Translations under genes and position numbers: made by a program
Notes under the pieces: model-generated
The model's database searches: none
Told to the model about the DNA's origin: nothing
Seen by the model: the letters and a program-made list of their open reading frames with translations, nothing else
DNA from: Clostridia bacterium
GTDB taxonomy: Bacteria > Bacillota > Clostridia > Oscillospirales > Butyricicoccaceae
Assembly (NCBI GenBank): GCA_017552495.1
Contig: JAFZPW010000002.1
Location: 1-14,650, forward strand
Length of the DNA: 14,650 bases
Direction of reading: 5' to 3'
In this document: positions 6,625 to 14,094 of the stretch, piece by piece
Layout of the letters: every line of letters begins with the position of its first letter
Position numbering within the stretch: position 1 is the stretch's first letter

Positions 6625-6660
6625 CATTCCAGAATCATTCTTTGGAAAAGGAGCGATCCC

Positions 6661-7686
6661 ATGATCCGTTTTGACTGCGACTATCTGGAGGGCGCCCACC
6701 CCGCCATTCTGCAAAAGCTCATGGAAACCAATCTGGATCAGACCATCGGCTATGGGGTGGATCCCTATTGCGAGGCCGCCGCGGAAAAGATCCGCGCCGC
6801 CTGCGCCTGCCCCGGCGCCGCCGTCCATTTTCTGGTGGGCGGCACCCAGACCAACACCACCGTGATCTATTCCCTCCTGCGACCCTGGGAGGGCGTACTC
6901 TCCGCCGACACCGGCCATGTCAACTGCCACGAATCGGGAGCCATTGAAGGGACGGGGCATAAGGTGATCGCCCTGCCCGGACGGGACGGCAAGCTCACCG
7001 CCGAAATGGTGGAAAACGCGTTTGCGGCGTGGAAGGCCGACGCCTCCTGGGAACACATCGTAAAGCCCGGGATGGTTTACATCTCTCACCCCACCGAGAC
7101 CGGCACGCTGTATACCCTGTCCGAACTCACCGCCCTCAGCGAGACCTGCCGCCGCCTCCGGCTGCCTCTGTATCTGGACGGAGCCCGTCTGGGTTACGGT
7201 CTGGCCGCCGGGGACGCCGACATCACCCTGCCCGACGTGGCCCGCCTGTGCGACGTTTTCTACATCGGCGGCACCAAGGTGGGCGCGCTGTTCGGAGAGG
7301 CGCTGGTGCTTCCGGATCCCGCTCTTATCCCCGACATCCGCCCGCTCATCAAGCAGCGGGGCGGCCTGCTGGCAAAGGGCCGGCTGCTGGGCATTCAATT
7401 CGATGTGCTTTTTACCGACGATCTGTATTTCAAGCTGGGAAAGCACGCCATGGATCTGGCCAAAATCCTGCGGGAGGGCTTCGCCGCCAAGGGCTATTCC
7501 TTTATGTGCGACAGCCCCACCAATCAGCAGTTCCCCATTTTATCTGCTGAACAGATCGCCCGGCTTTCCAAAGACTTCTCCTTCGATGACTACGGCCCCG
7601 CCGACGCGCATCACCGTTATGTGCGCTTCTGCACAAGCTGGGCCACCACCGAGGAGAACGTGCAAAGGCTGCTGCAAGCCATCTGA
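6661..7686 (+). CDS. ltaE: Low-specificity threonine aldolase (PLP-dependent)
   Basis: It splits L-threonine (and usually allo-threonine) to glycine and acetaldehyde in the cytoplasm, as a fold-type I PLP enzyme. The 341 residues match the family length. Visible marks are GGTQTNT at 60-66 (cofactor phosphate), GHVNCHESGA with H86, YISHPTETGTLY at 140-151, LDGARLGYGL with D173, and YIGGTKVGALFG with Schiff-base K206. ATG 6661 has AAGGAG (6648-6653) 7 nt upstream. It has its own promoter, divergent from the cob operon, and ends in a bidirectional terminator. A related beta-eliminating lyase is the alternative, as the families are close. The sequence shows no oddity. Confidence 0.88.
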   Translation: MIRFDCDYLEGAHPAILQKLMETNLDQTIGYGVDPYCEAAAEKIRAACACPGAAVHFLVGGTQTNTTVIYSLLRPWEGVLSADTGHVNCHESGAIEGTGHKVIALPGRDGKLTAEMVENAFAAWKADASWEHIVKPGMVYISHPTETGTLYTLSELTALSETCRRLRLPLYLDGARLGYGLAAGDADITLPDVARLCDVFYIGGTKVGALFGEALVLPDPALIPDIRPLIKQRGGLLAKGRLLGIQFDVLFTDDLYFKLGKHAMDLAKILREGFAAKGYSFMCDSPTNQQFPILSAEQIARLSKDFSFDDYGPADAHHRYVRFCTSWATTEENVQRLLQAI

Positions 7687-7713
7687 ACGGCCGAACCGCC
7701 GTCTTGTCAAAGC

Positions 7714-7758
7714 AAAAAACAAGGTGACCAGGCCAACGGCTTCGTCACCTTGTTTTTT
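7714..7758. terminator. Bidirectional rho-independent terminator between ltaE and the alpha/beta hydrolase
   Basis: AAAAAACAAGGTGAC (7714-7728) pairs perfectly with 7744-7758, and the loop can add a small GGCC/GGCT stem. A/T tracts on both sides give a T-run for either direction. It lies 27 nt after the ltaE stop and directly abuts the hydrolase stop at 7759. Confidence 0.9.
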
Positions 7759-8700
7759 TCACGCCTGCGGCGGCATTTTCTCAAGCAGCCAATGCAGCAC
7801 GTCGTCCCAGACCTCGGCCTTGAACACCTCGTTGAGCACCTCGTGCCGTCCGCCCGCATAAAGGCGGAGGCGCACATCGGCGCAGCCGGCGGCCAGAAAA
7901 CTCTGATACGCGCGCTCCACCCCTTTTCCCTCTTCGCCAACCGGATCCATGGATCCGGAAAGAAAGAAGATCGGGGTGTTTTTGTCCATCTTTTTCTGAT
8001 TTTCCGGATCGGACATAAACAATATGCCGTCCATCATATCCCCGTAAAGGCTCACCGTGGGCAGAAACTGCGTGCCCCGGTCGGCGCAATAGGCGTCCAC
8101 CACGGCGGGATCCGAGCTGATCCAGTCGTTTTCGGTGCGCCGGGGCTTGAAATTCCTGTTGTAGGAGCCGAAGGCCATCTGCCTGACAAAGGGGCTGCGG
8201 TAATGGGATCCCCGCAGCGTTTGCAGGGTGCGGCAAAGCGCACGGCCCATCTTCACCGTGGCCGCCGCCTGCTGACCGGTTCCCGAAAGGATGGCGCCGG
8301 CCAATTTCCCGGGATAGCGGATCAGATAGCTTCTTGCCAAAAACGAGCCCATGCTGTGCCCCAGCAGGAAACAGGGCAGGCCGGGATGCTCCGCCGCGAT
8401 CCTGATCCGCAGCGCCTCCAAATCGGCCACCGCCGTCTGCCAGCCGTTTTTCTCCGCGAAAAAGCCCTCGTTTTCGGGCTCCTGCCAACTCTTCCCGTGG
8501 CCCAAATGGTCGTTTGCCACCACGAAAAAGCCGTTTTCCGCCAGAAAAGCGGCAAAATCATCGTAGCGGCCCGCATATTCGCAAATGCCGTGAGCAATCT
8601 GAAGAATGGCGCGGGGCTCGTCCTCGCTCTGCCAAACCAAGACATGGAGACGGGTCTTTCCGTCGGTCGAGGGGAAAAAGATCTCATTTCTCTGTACCAT
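7759..8700 (-). CDS. Alpha/beta hydrolase, monoacylglycerol lipase/lysophospholipase type
   Basis: 313 residues with no signal peptide. A serine-hydrolase triad is visible: S116 in GHSMG (114-118), D252 in GSMDPVG, and H286 in GGRHEVLNE. AHGICEYAGRYDDFA at about 36-50 and NDHLGHGKS at 63-71 are hallmarks of the Hydrolase_4 (PldB/monoglyceride lipase) group. It probably cleaves an acyl ester of a monoglyceride or lysophospholipid; the exact substrate cannot be read from sequence. ATG 8700 was chosen over an upstream in-frame ATG (8760) because AGGAG lies 8 nt before it, and 8760 overlaps the predicted -10 box. It is divergent from glycerol kinase, and released glycerol would be that enzyme's substrate. 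An 18-bp palindrome covers the D252 codon. Confidence 0.85.
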   Translation of the reverse strand: MVQRNEIFFPSTDGKTRLHVLVWQSEDEPRAILQIAHGICEYAGRYDDFAAFLAENGFFVVANDHLGHGKSWQEPENEGFFAEKNGWQTAVADLEALRIRIAAEHPGLPCFLLGHSMGSFLARSYLIRYPGKLAGAILSGTGQQAAATVKMGRALCRTLQTLRGSHYRSPFVRQMAFGSYNRNFKPRRTENDWISSDPAVVDAYCADRGTQFLPTVSLYGDMMDGILFMSDPENQKKMDKNTPIFFLSGSMDPVGEEGKGVERAYQSFLAAGCADVRLRLYAGGRHEVLNEVFKAEVWDDVLHWLLEKMPPQA

Positions 8701-8726
8701 ACCATCTTCTCCTTTTCCGCAAACTG

Positions 8727-8735
8727 TGCTATAAT
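8727..8735 (+). promoter_or_regulatory. Extended -10 promoter candidate for glpK
   Basis: TGCTATAAT matches the extended -10 consensus (TGnTATAAT). The -35 region (8707-8712, TTCTCC) is poor. Predicted start is near 8742, giving a leader of about 64 nt before ATG 8806. It faces the hydrolase promoter, and the predicted transcript 5' ends overlap by about 10 nt. Confidence 0.55.
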
Positions 8736-8758
8736 TTGATCGGGATTCGGTTATCCTC

Positions 8759-8787
8759 ATTGTAAAACGAAACGGTCAATCCGTCAA
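8759..8787 (-). promoter_or_regulatory. Sigma-A-type promoter of the alpha/beta hydrolase
   Basis: On the - strand: TTGACG (8782-8787), 17-bp spacer, TACAAT (8759-8764), with a start predicted near 8752. The -35 box lies inside the tandem repeat GTCAATC (8775-8781 and 8783-8789), which also sits in the glpK leader; a shared operator is possible. Confidence 0.65.
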
Positions 8788-8805
8788 TCACCGGAGGGAA
8801 AAACC

Positions 8806-10302
8806 ATGTCTATGCACGTTATCGCTCTGGATCAGGGCACCACCAGTTCCCGCGCCATCGTCTTTTCCAAGGAGGGCGAGATCGTCAGCCGCGGGCAATA
8901 TCCCCTTCCCCAGCACTATCCCGCCCCCGGCTGGGTGGAACACGACCCCATGGAGATTCTGCGCACCCAGTTGATGGCGCTGGCCGAAGCTTACGAGCGG
9001 GTCGGGCTTTCCCCGGCGCAGATCGCCGCCATCGGCGTCACCAACCAGCGGGAGACCGCCGTGGTCTGGGAAAAGGACACCGGAAAACCCATTATGAACG
9101 CCATCGTCTGGCAGTGCCGCCGCACGGCGGAGGAATGCGAGCGTCTGGCGCAGAGCGGCATCGGGGACTACGTCCGCCAGACCACCGGTCTTTTGATCGA
9201 CGCTTATTTTTCCGGCACCAAGATCGCCTGGATTCTGGATCACGTTCCCGGCGCCCGGGCCCGGGCCGAGCGGGGCGAGCTTCTGTGCGGCACGGTGGAT
9301 AGCTGGCTCATTTGGAACCTCACCGGCGAACACGTTTCAGACTATTCCAACTGCTCCCGCACCATGCTCTTTGACATCGACCGGCTGCGCTGGGACGAGG
9401 AACTTTGCCGCGCTTTGCGGGTGCCCATGCAGATGCTGCCCCGCCCTGTGCCCAACAGCGGGGTTTACGGCTATGTGAAGCCGGGCGTGCGGGGTGCGGA
9501 GGCTCTGGCGGGCATCCCCGTGGCGGGAGCCGCCGGCGACCAGCAGGCCGCCCTGTTCGGGCAGGGCTGCTTTGCGGCGGGCCAGGCGAAAAACACCTAC
9601 GGCACCGGCTGCTTTACCTTGATGAACACCGGTTGCCGCTCGTTGCGCTCGCAAAACGGCCTTCTTACTTCGGTGGGCTGGCAATGCCGCGGCGAGACCA
9701 CCTATGTGCTGGAAGGCAGCGTTTTCAACGCGGGCTCCACCATTCAATGGCTGCGGGACGAGTTAGGTCTCATCGGCAGCGCCCACGAGACCGATCTTCT
9801 GGCGGAATCGGTGCCCGACAACGGCGGCGCCTATCTGGTGTCGGCCTTTACCGGGCTGGGCGCACCCCATTGGGATATGTATGCCCGGGGCGCCATCCTG
9901 GGGCTGACCCGCGGCGTTACCCGCGCCCACATCGCCCGGGCCGCGCTGGAGGGCATCGCCTATCAGGTGGCCGATCTGGTGTCCACCATGGAGCAGGATC
10001 TGGGTCATCCGCTGGAGAGCCTGTGGGTAGACGGCGGCGCCTCGGTGAGCGACTTTATGATGCAGTTCCAAGCCGATCTGCTGCGCTGTTCCATCTATCG
10101 TCCCCGCATGGTGGAGACCACCGCCGCCGGAGCCGCTTATCTGGCGGGACTGGCAGCGGGCGTGTGGAGCGGCGTCGATGAAATTCTGAAAAACCGCCGT
10201 CTCGAGCGGGTTTTCGCCCCCGAAATGTCCCAGGACGACGCCCGCCGCCTGCTGGATCAGTGGCACCGGGCGGTGCGCCGCACCCTGCGCTGGACCGAAT
10301 GA
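8806..10302 (+). CDS. glpK: Glycerol kinase
   Basis: It makes sn-glycerol 3-phosphate from glycerol and ATP. The 498 residues are the standard FGGY length. The sequence shows DQGTTSSRA at 9-17, GVTNQRET at 77-84 with R82/E83, IVWQCRRT at 100-107, Y134, the catalytic base D245 in GAAGDQQAALFGQG, the FGGY signature GAPHWDMYARG, and WVDGGASVSDFMMQ near the C-terminus. GGAGGG lies 7 nt before ATG 8806; ATG 8812 is a close alternative. In many Firmicutes a histidine near residue 232 is phosphorylated by HPr; the matching stretch here (223-235) has no histidine, so that control is probably absent. No glpF or glpD is adjacent. The flippase promoter starts 7 nt past its stop, with no terminator between. 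Confidence 0.96.
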   Translation: MSMHVIALDQGTTSSRAIVFSKEGEIVSRGQYPLPQHYPAPGWVEHDPMEILRTQLMALAEAYERVGLSPAQIAAIGVTNQRETAVVWEKDTGKPIMNAIVWQCRRTAEECERLAQSGIGDYVRQTTGLLIDAYFSGTKIAWILDHVPGARARAERGELLCGTVDSWLIWNLTGEHVSDYSNCSRTMLFDIDRLRWDEELCRALRVPMQMLPRPVPNSGVYGYVKPGVRGAEALAGIPVAGAAGDQQAALFGQGCFAAGQAKNTYGTGCFTLMNTGCRSLRSQNGLLTSVGWQCRGETTYVLEGSVFNAGSTIQWLRDELGLIGSAHETDLLAESVPDNGGAYLVSAFTGLGAPHWDMYARGAILGLTRGVTRAHIARAALEGIAYQVADLVSTMEQDLGHPLESLWVDGGASVSDFMMQFQADLLRCSIYRPRMVETTAAGAAYLAGLAAGVWSGVDEILKNRRLERVFAPEMSQDDARRLLDQWHRAVRRTLRWTE

Positions 10303-10309
10303 TTCCCGG

Positions 10310-10338
10310 TTGACAAGGCGGCGGATTGCGCCTATACT
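10310..10338 (+). promoter_or_regulatory. Near-consensus sigma-A promoter of the flippase gene
   Basis: TTGACA (10310-10315), 17-bp spacer, TATACT (10333-10338), starting 7 nt after the glpK stop. Predicted start is near 10345, about 28 nt before ATG 10373. Confidence 0.85.
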
Positions 10339-10372
10339 GAAACTCGAATTCACCTCTGACGGAGGAATGCGC

Positions 10373-12004
10373 ATGGAACAACGGCGATCCACCTTTATGG
10401 CCAGCGTGGCCGCGATCTTCAGCTCGCAGCTTCTCATCAAGCTGATCGGCTTTCTTTACAATATCGTTCTGATGAACATCCCCGGTTTCGGGGATCTGGG
10501 CAACGGCTACCGCACGGCGGGCTATCAGATCTACACTGTTTTGCTGGCCGTCTCGTCGGTGGGTATCCCCAACGCCATTTCCAAAATGATCTCCGAACGG
10601 CTGGCCATCGGGGACGAAAAGGGCGCGGAGCATGTGTTTCGCACCGCTTTGCGGCTGTTTGCCGTTATCGGTGCGGCAGCCTCGCTGCTGCTCTTTGCCG
10701 GCGCGGAATTTCTGGCAACAAAGGTCATCTGCCTTTCAGGCGTGGAGCTGACGCTGCGAGCGCTGTCGCCCTCGATCTTCTTCGTCTGCGTCAGTTCGGT
10801 GATGCGGGGCTATTTTCTGGGTCACCGCAACGTCCATCCCAGCAACCGCTCGCAGATTCTGGAGCAGATCTTCAAGGCCACGCTTACCGTTCTCTTCGTC
10901 TGGCTGCTTACCGAAACCTCGGCTCTGATTATGGCGGTGGGCGCCAACGGCGCCACCTCGGTGTCTACGGCGGTGAGCTTCCTCTATCTTACCGCCACGC
11001 TGATCCTGTACCGCCGCCGGGCTCCCGCGAATCCGGCGTCTTCCCTGCGGAGAGGCGAGCGCCGCGGACTGATCCGCAAGATTTTATCGCTGTCCATCCC
11101 CATTTCTCTCAGCGCCATCATCACCTCCGTGGCCCGGGTCATCGACACGGCCACCATCTCCCGGGGCATTTCCAAAGCCTTTGCCTCCGGCATTCCCGGG
11201 CAGACGGGCATTCCCACGCAGGAGGCGCTGGAGGAATATGCCGCCCTGCTCTCCGGCCGGTTTTTCAAGGCAGACAACATCACCAACATCGTGCTGGCCC
11301 TCAACATCGCCTTTGCCACCGTGCTGGTGCCCACCATCGCCGCATCGCTGGCCGTGGGAGACAGAAAGTCGGCCTCCCGCCGCATTTCCTCCTCGTTTCT
11401 GCTGTCCATCCTCATTGTCCTGCCCTGCTCCATAGGGCTGATCCTGCTGGCCGAGCCCTTTTTCAAGTTGGTATATCCCGCCGCCTCCATGGGCGCCGAT
11501 CTGATGCAGTGGGCGGCGGTGGCTCTGATTTTCACCGCGCTGGATCAGACCATCTGCGGCAGCCTGCAGGGACTGGGGCGGGTCTATATCCCCGCTGTGG
11601 GTCTGCTGTGCGGCGAGGCGGTAATATATATTCTCAACCGCATCCTCATCCCCATCCCCACGGTGGGGATCTACGGCGCCGCCATTTCATCGGTGGTCTG
11701 TCATCTCACGGCCTTTACCGTCTGCTTCGTGGCTCTGCGGCGGGCCATCCCCATGAAGCTCAATCTCAGCCGCTACGTCATCAAGCCCGTGTTATGCACG
11801 GCGGTCATGTCGCTGGTGACCTGGGGCAGCTACAAATTGTGCATGCTGGCGCTGCGCTCGGTTTTGATCTCGCTGGCGGTATCCGTCCTTCTTTCCATCG
11901 CCGTATATGCCGCCTGCGTGTTCTCCCTGCACATTCTCTCGCCCGCGCAGATCCGGGAGCTTCCCGGCGGCAGCCGGCTCCTGCGGCTGGCTCAGCGATT
12001 CTGA
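10373..12004 (+). CDS. MurJ/SpoVB-type lipid-linked oligosaccharide flippase (MATE-like, polysaccharide biosynthesis family)
   Basis: 543 residues with about 14 hydrophobic segments, the topology of MOP-superfamily flippases. The N-terminus (STFMASVAAIFSSQLLIKLIGFLYNI) and GYQIYTVLLAVSSVGIPNAISKMISE resemble SpoVB/YtgP proteins of spore-formers, which move lipid-linked cell-wall or polysaccharide precursors across the membrane. ATG 10373 has GGAGG 7 nt upstream. ATG 10367 is only 1 nt from that SD, and the longer frame from TTG 10310 starts inside the promoter, so both are rejected. A loop of about 30 residues (SGIPGQTGIPTQEALEEYAALLSG) lies mid-protein between membrane halves. Whether it serves sporulation, peptidoglycan or surface polysaccharide cannot be told, since no partner genes adjoin it. 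No clear terminator follows. Confidence 0.85.
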   Translation: MEQRRSTFMASVAAIFSSQLLIKLIGFLYNIVLMNIPGFGDLGNGYRTAGYQIYTVLLAVSSVGIPNAISKMISERLAIGDEKGAEHVFRTALRLFAVIGAAASLLLFAGAEFLATKVICLSGVELTLRALSPSIFFVCVSSVMRGYFLGHRNVHPSNRSQILEQIFKATLTVLFVWLLTETSALIMAVGANGATSVSTAVSFLYLTATLILYRRRAPANPASSLRRGERRGLIRKILSLSIPISLSAIITSVARVIDTATISRGISKAFASGIPGQTGIPTQEALEEYAALLSGRFFKADNITNIVLALNIAFATVLVPTIAASLAVGDRKSASRRISSSFLLSILIVLPCSIGLILLAEPFFKLVYPAASMGADLMQWAAVALIFTALDQTICGSLQGLGRVYIPAVGLLCGEAVIYILNRILIPIPTVGIYGAAISSVVCHLTAFTVCFVALRRAIPMKLNLSRYVIKPVLCTAVMSLVTWGSYKLCMLALRSVLISLAVSVLLSIAVYAACVFSLHILSPAQIRELPGGSRLLRLAQRF

Positions 12005-12121
12005 GGCAAACCGCTTTTCGTTGAAATCGCAAACAAAAAATGCTCGATCCGGTAGTTTTTGCATAAATCTGTAGAATTTTTATCGAAATCTTAAAATTGG
12101 CTAAAATAAAGCGTCCCTCTC

Positions 12122-12150
12122 TTGCATTGTTTTGAAAAATTTAGTATACT
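12122..12150 (+). promoter_or_regulatory. Promoter of the XRE-type regulator gene
   Basis: TTGCAT (12122-12127), 17-bp spacer, TATACT (12145-12150), in the AT-rich 197-bp spacer 12005-12201. An 8-bp palindrome AGTATACT (12143-12150) covers the -10 box and could be an operator for self-control. The rest of the spacer holds no ORF or terminator that I can support. Confidence 0.65.
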
Positions 12151-12201
12151 TTTACCGTTGAAAAAAGAACGCCCTCCGCGGTTGTAAAAAGGAGAATGGT
12201 T

Positions 12202-12558
12202 ATGGTCAAGTTATCATCGGAAGAAAAGCGCGAGATGTGCAGCATTCTGGCCTCACATCTGCCCAAGATCCGCGAACTGCTGGGCGTCACGCAGGGGACG
12301 TTCGGCAGCCTGTGCGGTCTGTCCCGCATCACGATCTCCCGCATCGAAAACGGTTCCGCCCGGATGAACTGGTCCCATCTCACCTCGATCATGTTTGTCT
12401 GCGCCGTCAACCGCCGCACGAAAGAATATTTCTACGCCAACAATCTGCTGGGCGTGCGCTTTTTGCAATTTATGCAGCAAAAGGACGCCAACATTCCCCC
12501 TGAAACCAACATTGTCATCGATCTGAATGCGCTGCGCGCTTACGCGGAAGAAGTCTGA
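12202..12558 (+). CDS. XRE-family (Cro/CI-type) helix-turn-helix protein
   Basis: 118 residues. A Cro/CI-type helix-turn-helix lies at about 20-65, with LGVTQGTFGSLCGLSRITIS (27-46) then RIENG, the classic XRE recognition pattern. A short helical tail follows (YFYANNLLGVRFLQFMQQ), ending in TNIVIDLNALRAYAEEV with no known domain. ATG 12202 was chosen because AGGAG (12190-12194) lies 7 nt upstream; ATG 12196 is 1 nt away. It has its own promoter and its own terminator, so it is a single-gene transcript. It probably represses or activates a few local promoters, perhaps its own. No toxin partner or phage gene is adjacent, so a toxin-antitoxin or prophage role is not supported. Confidence 0.85.
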   Translation: MVKLSSEEKREMCSILASHLPKIRELLGVTQGTFGSLCGLSRITISRIENGSARMNWSHLTSIMFVCAVNRRTKEYFYANNLLGVRFLQFMQQKDANIPPETNIVIDLNALRAYAEEV

Positions 12559-12569
12559 GTTCTTTCAAG

Positions 12570-12599
12570 CCCTCTGAAAAACAGCTTCAGGGGGTTTTT
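12570..12599 (+). terminator. Rho-independent terminator after the XRE gene
   Basis: CCCTCTGAA (12570-12578) pairs with TTCAGGGGG (12586-12594), one T-G wobble, 7-nt loop, followed by TTTTT (12595-12599). It starts 11 nt after the XRE stop. Confidence 0.85.
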
Positions 12600-12665
12600 C
12601 TTATCTGTACCTTTGAACAAACCCGGAACAACGCCGCAGACAGCGGTCTCTTCAAGGAGGTTTTT

Positions 12666-14093
12666 ATGAACGAAAAACAACTGACCGCCGCGCTGAACAA
12701 GGCGCTGCGCCGCATTACCCACGAAACCGGACTGGTGGGCGGTGTGGTGAACGTGATTCGGGAGGGCAAAACGGTCTATACCTATCACTATGGCTGGGCC
12801 GACCAGGAAAACCGCGTCCCCACCGATCAGGACACGCTTTTTGACGTGGCTTCCACCTCCAAGGCCTGGACGGTGATGCTGGCGGCCCAATGCGTGGACG
12901 AGGGTCTCATCGGCTGGGACGACCCCATCCAAAGGGTGATCCCCGACTTTGCCATGATGGACGAATACGCCGGGGCGCATCTTTCGATCCGGGATATGGC
13001 GTCGCACCGCAGCGGCCTTCCCGGGCACGATTTCATGCGGGAAAAGATTTTTGGCGACCGGGAAAATCTGATGAGAAAACTGGCTTTTCTGGAGCCCAAC
13101 GCGGGTTTCCGCGCCAAATATCAGTACAACAACCATATGTTCATCCTGCTGGGTTATCTGGTGGAGCGGCTTCGGGGGATGCGGTGGGAGGACCAGATCC
13201 TGCGGTATATCGCGGAGCCCTTAGGCGTCGATCCCATCCGGTTCCGGGGCTATCCGCAGGATATGACGGGAATCACCGCCGCCCTGCCTTATTGCAGCGA
13301 CGGCTTCCGGGCGGAACGCTGCGGCTATGCCACCAACAACCACAGCGCCCCCTGCGGCGGCATCCGCATTTCCATGAAAAATATGTCCAAATGGATTGCC
13401 GCCATGAGCCGGGGCGGCGTGACCGAAAGCGGGGCGCGCCTCTGCTCTCCGCAGCAGTACGCCGAGATCATCGCGCCGGTGATCTCCTCTCCAGAGGAGG
13501 ATTGCGGCTGGCTGAAAAACAGCAGCTATGCCCAGGGCTGGATCAACGCCGACTATCTGGGCGCCAATGTGATTTTTCACTCCGGCGGGCTGACAGGCTT
13601 TTTAACCCAGGTGGGCTTTTTGCCCGAAAAGGACTGCGGCTATGCCATGAGCTTCAACACCGGCTCCATGCCGGGGCATCGGGTGGCCCGGGCCATCGTG
13701 CTGGATACGCTGATCCGCGGACGGCCCGAGGACAGCTATGACGGGATGATCGACGCCTGGCTCCGCGAGCGGGACGACATGCGGGCCAGACTGGCCTCCA
13801 ACGCCGCCGGAGCGCCCGTCACCGCGGAAACGCACCCCTATCTGGCGGGCACGTTCCGCCATCCGGCTTATGAGGACTTTACCATTTCGCCCGACGCGCA
13901 CGGCGCACTGCGCTTTGCGTACGGCGATTTTTCCGCCCGCCTTGTAAAAGAGGCCGACGGCCGCATCACCGGCTATACCGGCGTGCTGGACGGTCTGATC
14001 CCTGCCGCCATCGAACTGCGGAACGCGGGGGACGATCTGCTGCTCAGCGCCCCCGACTGCGGGCAATTTTTGCTATTCAAACGGGAGGCATAA
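12666..14093 (+). CDS. Serine hydrolase, beta-lactamase/S12 family (class C esterase or amidase type)
   Basis: 475 residues. The penicillin-binding-type catalytic motifs are present: S63-T-S-K66 (SxxK), Y154-N-N156 (YxN) and H305-S-G-G (HxG in place of KTG). About 100 extra C-terminal residues form a beta-rich domain of the kind found after many S12 enzymes. There is no signal peptide or membrane anchor, so it is probably cytoplasmic. That argues against antibiotic resistance and fits an intracellular esterase, amidase or peptidase. AAGGAGG is 5 nt before ATG 12666. The GH3 gene begins 1 nt after its stop, so they form an operon. That pairing recalls B. subtilis AmiE (S12) and NagZ (GH3), which together strip muropeptides; by analogy an N-acetylmuramoyl-L-alanine amidase role is plausible but unproven. 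Confidence 0.83.
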   Translation: MNEKQLTAALNKALRRITHETGLVGGVVNVIREGKTVYTYHYGWADQENRVPTDQDTLFDVASTSKAWTVMLAAQCVDEGLIGWDDPIQRVIPDFAMMDEYAGAHLSIRDMASHRSGLPGHDFMREKIFGDRENLMRKLAFLEPNAGFRAKYQYNNHMFILLGYLVERLRGMRWEDQILRYIAEPLGVDPIRFRGYPQDMTGITAALPYCSDGFRAERCGYATNNHSAPCGGIRISMKNMSKWIAAMSRGGVTESGARLCSPQQYAEIIAPVISSPEEDCGWLKNSSYAQGWINADYLGANVIFHSGGLTGFLTQVGFLPEKDCGYAMSFNTGSMPGHRVARAIVLDTLIRGRPEDSYDGMIDAWLRERDDMRARLASNAAGAPVTAETHPYLAGTFRHPAYEDFTISPDAHGALRFAYGDFSARLVKEADGRITGYTGVLDGLIPAAIELRNAGDDLLLSAPDCGQFLLFKREA

Positions 14094-14094
14094 C

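Noticed and set aside
6527..6660. Cobalamin riboswitch upstream of the cob operon
   Set aside because: The consensus promoter leaves a leader of only about 20 nt, and no B12-box-like sequence is seen.
6544..7446. - strand frame of 300 codons opposite ltaE
   Set aside because: It is antisense to a clear PLP enzyme, His/Gly/Gln-rich, with no start signals, and it runs into the divergent promoter region.
10310..10372. Longer N-terminus of the flippase from TTG 10310
   Set aside because: That codon is part of the -35 box, and the SD at 10361-10365 supports ATG 10373.
12108..12118. AAAGCGTCCCT shared between 1184-1194 and 12108-12118
   Set aside because: Only 11 bases match, the flanks differ, and the inverted partner is missing at the second site; most likely chance.
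12202..12558. XRE protein as antitoxin or prophage repressor
   Set aside because: No toxin-like or phage gene is adjacent, and it is a single-gene transcript.
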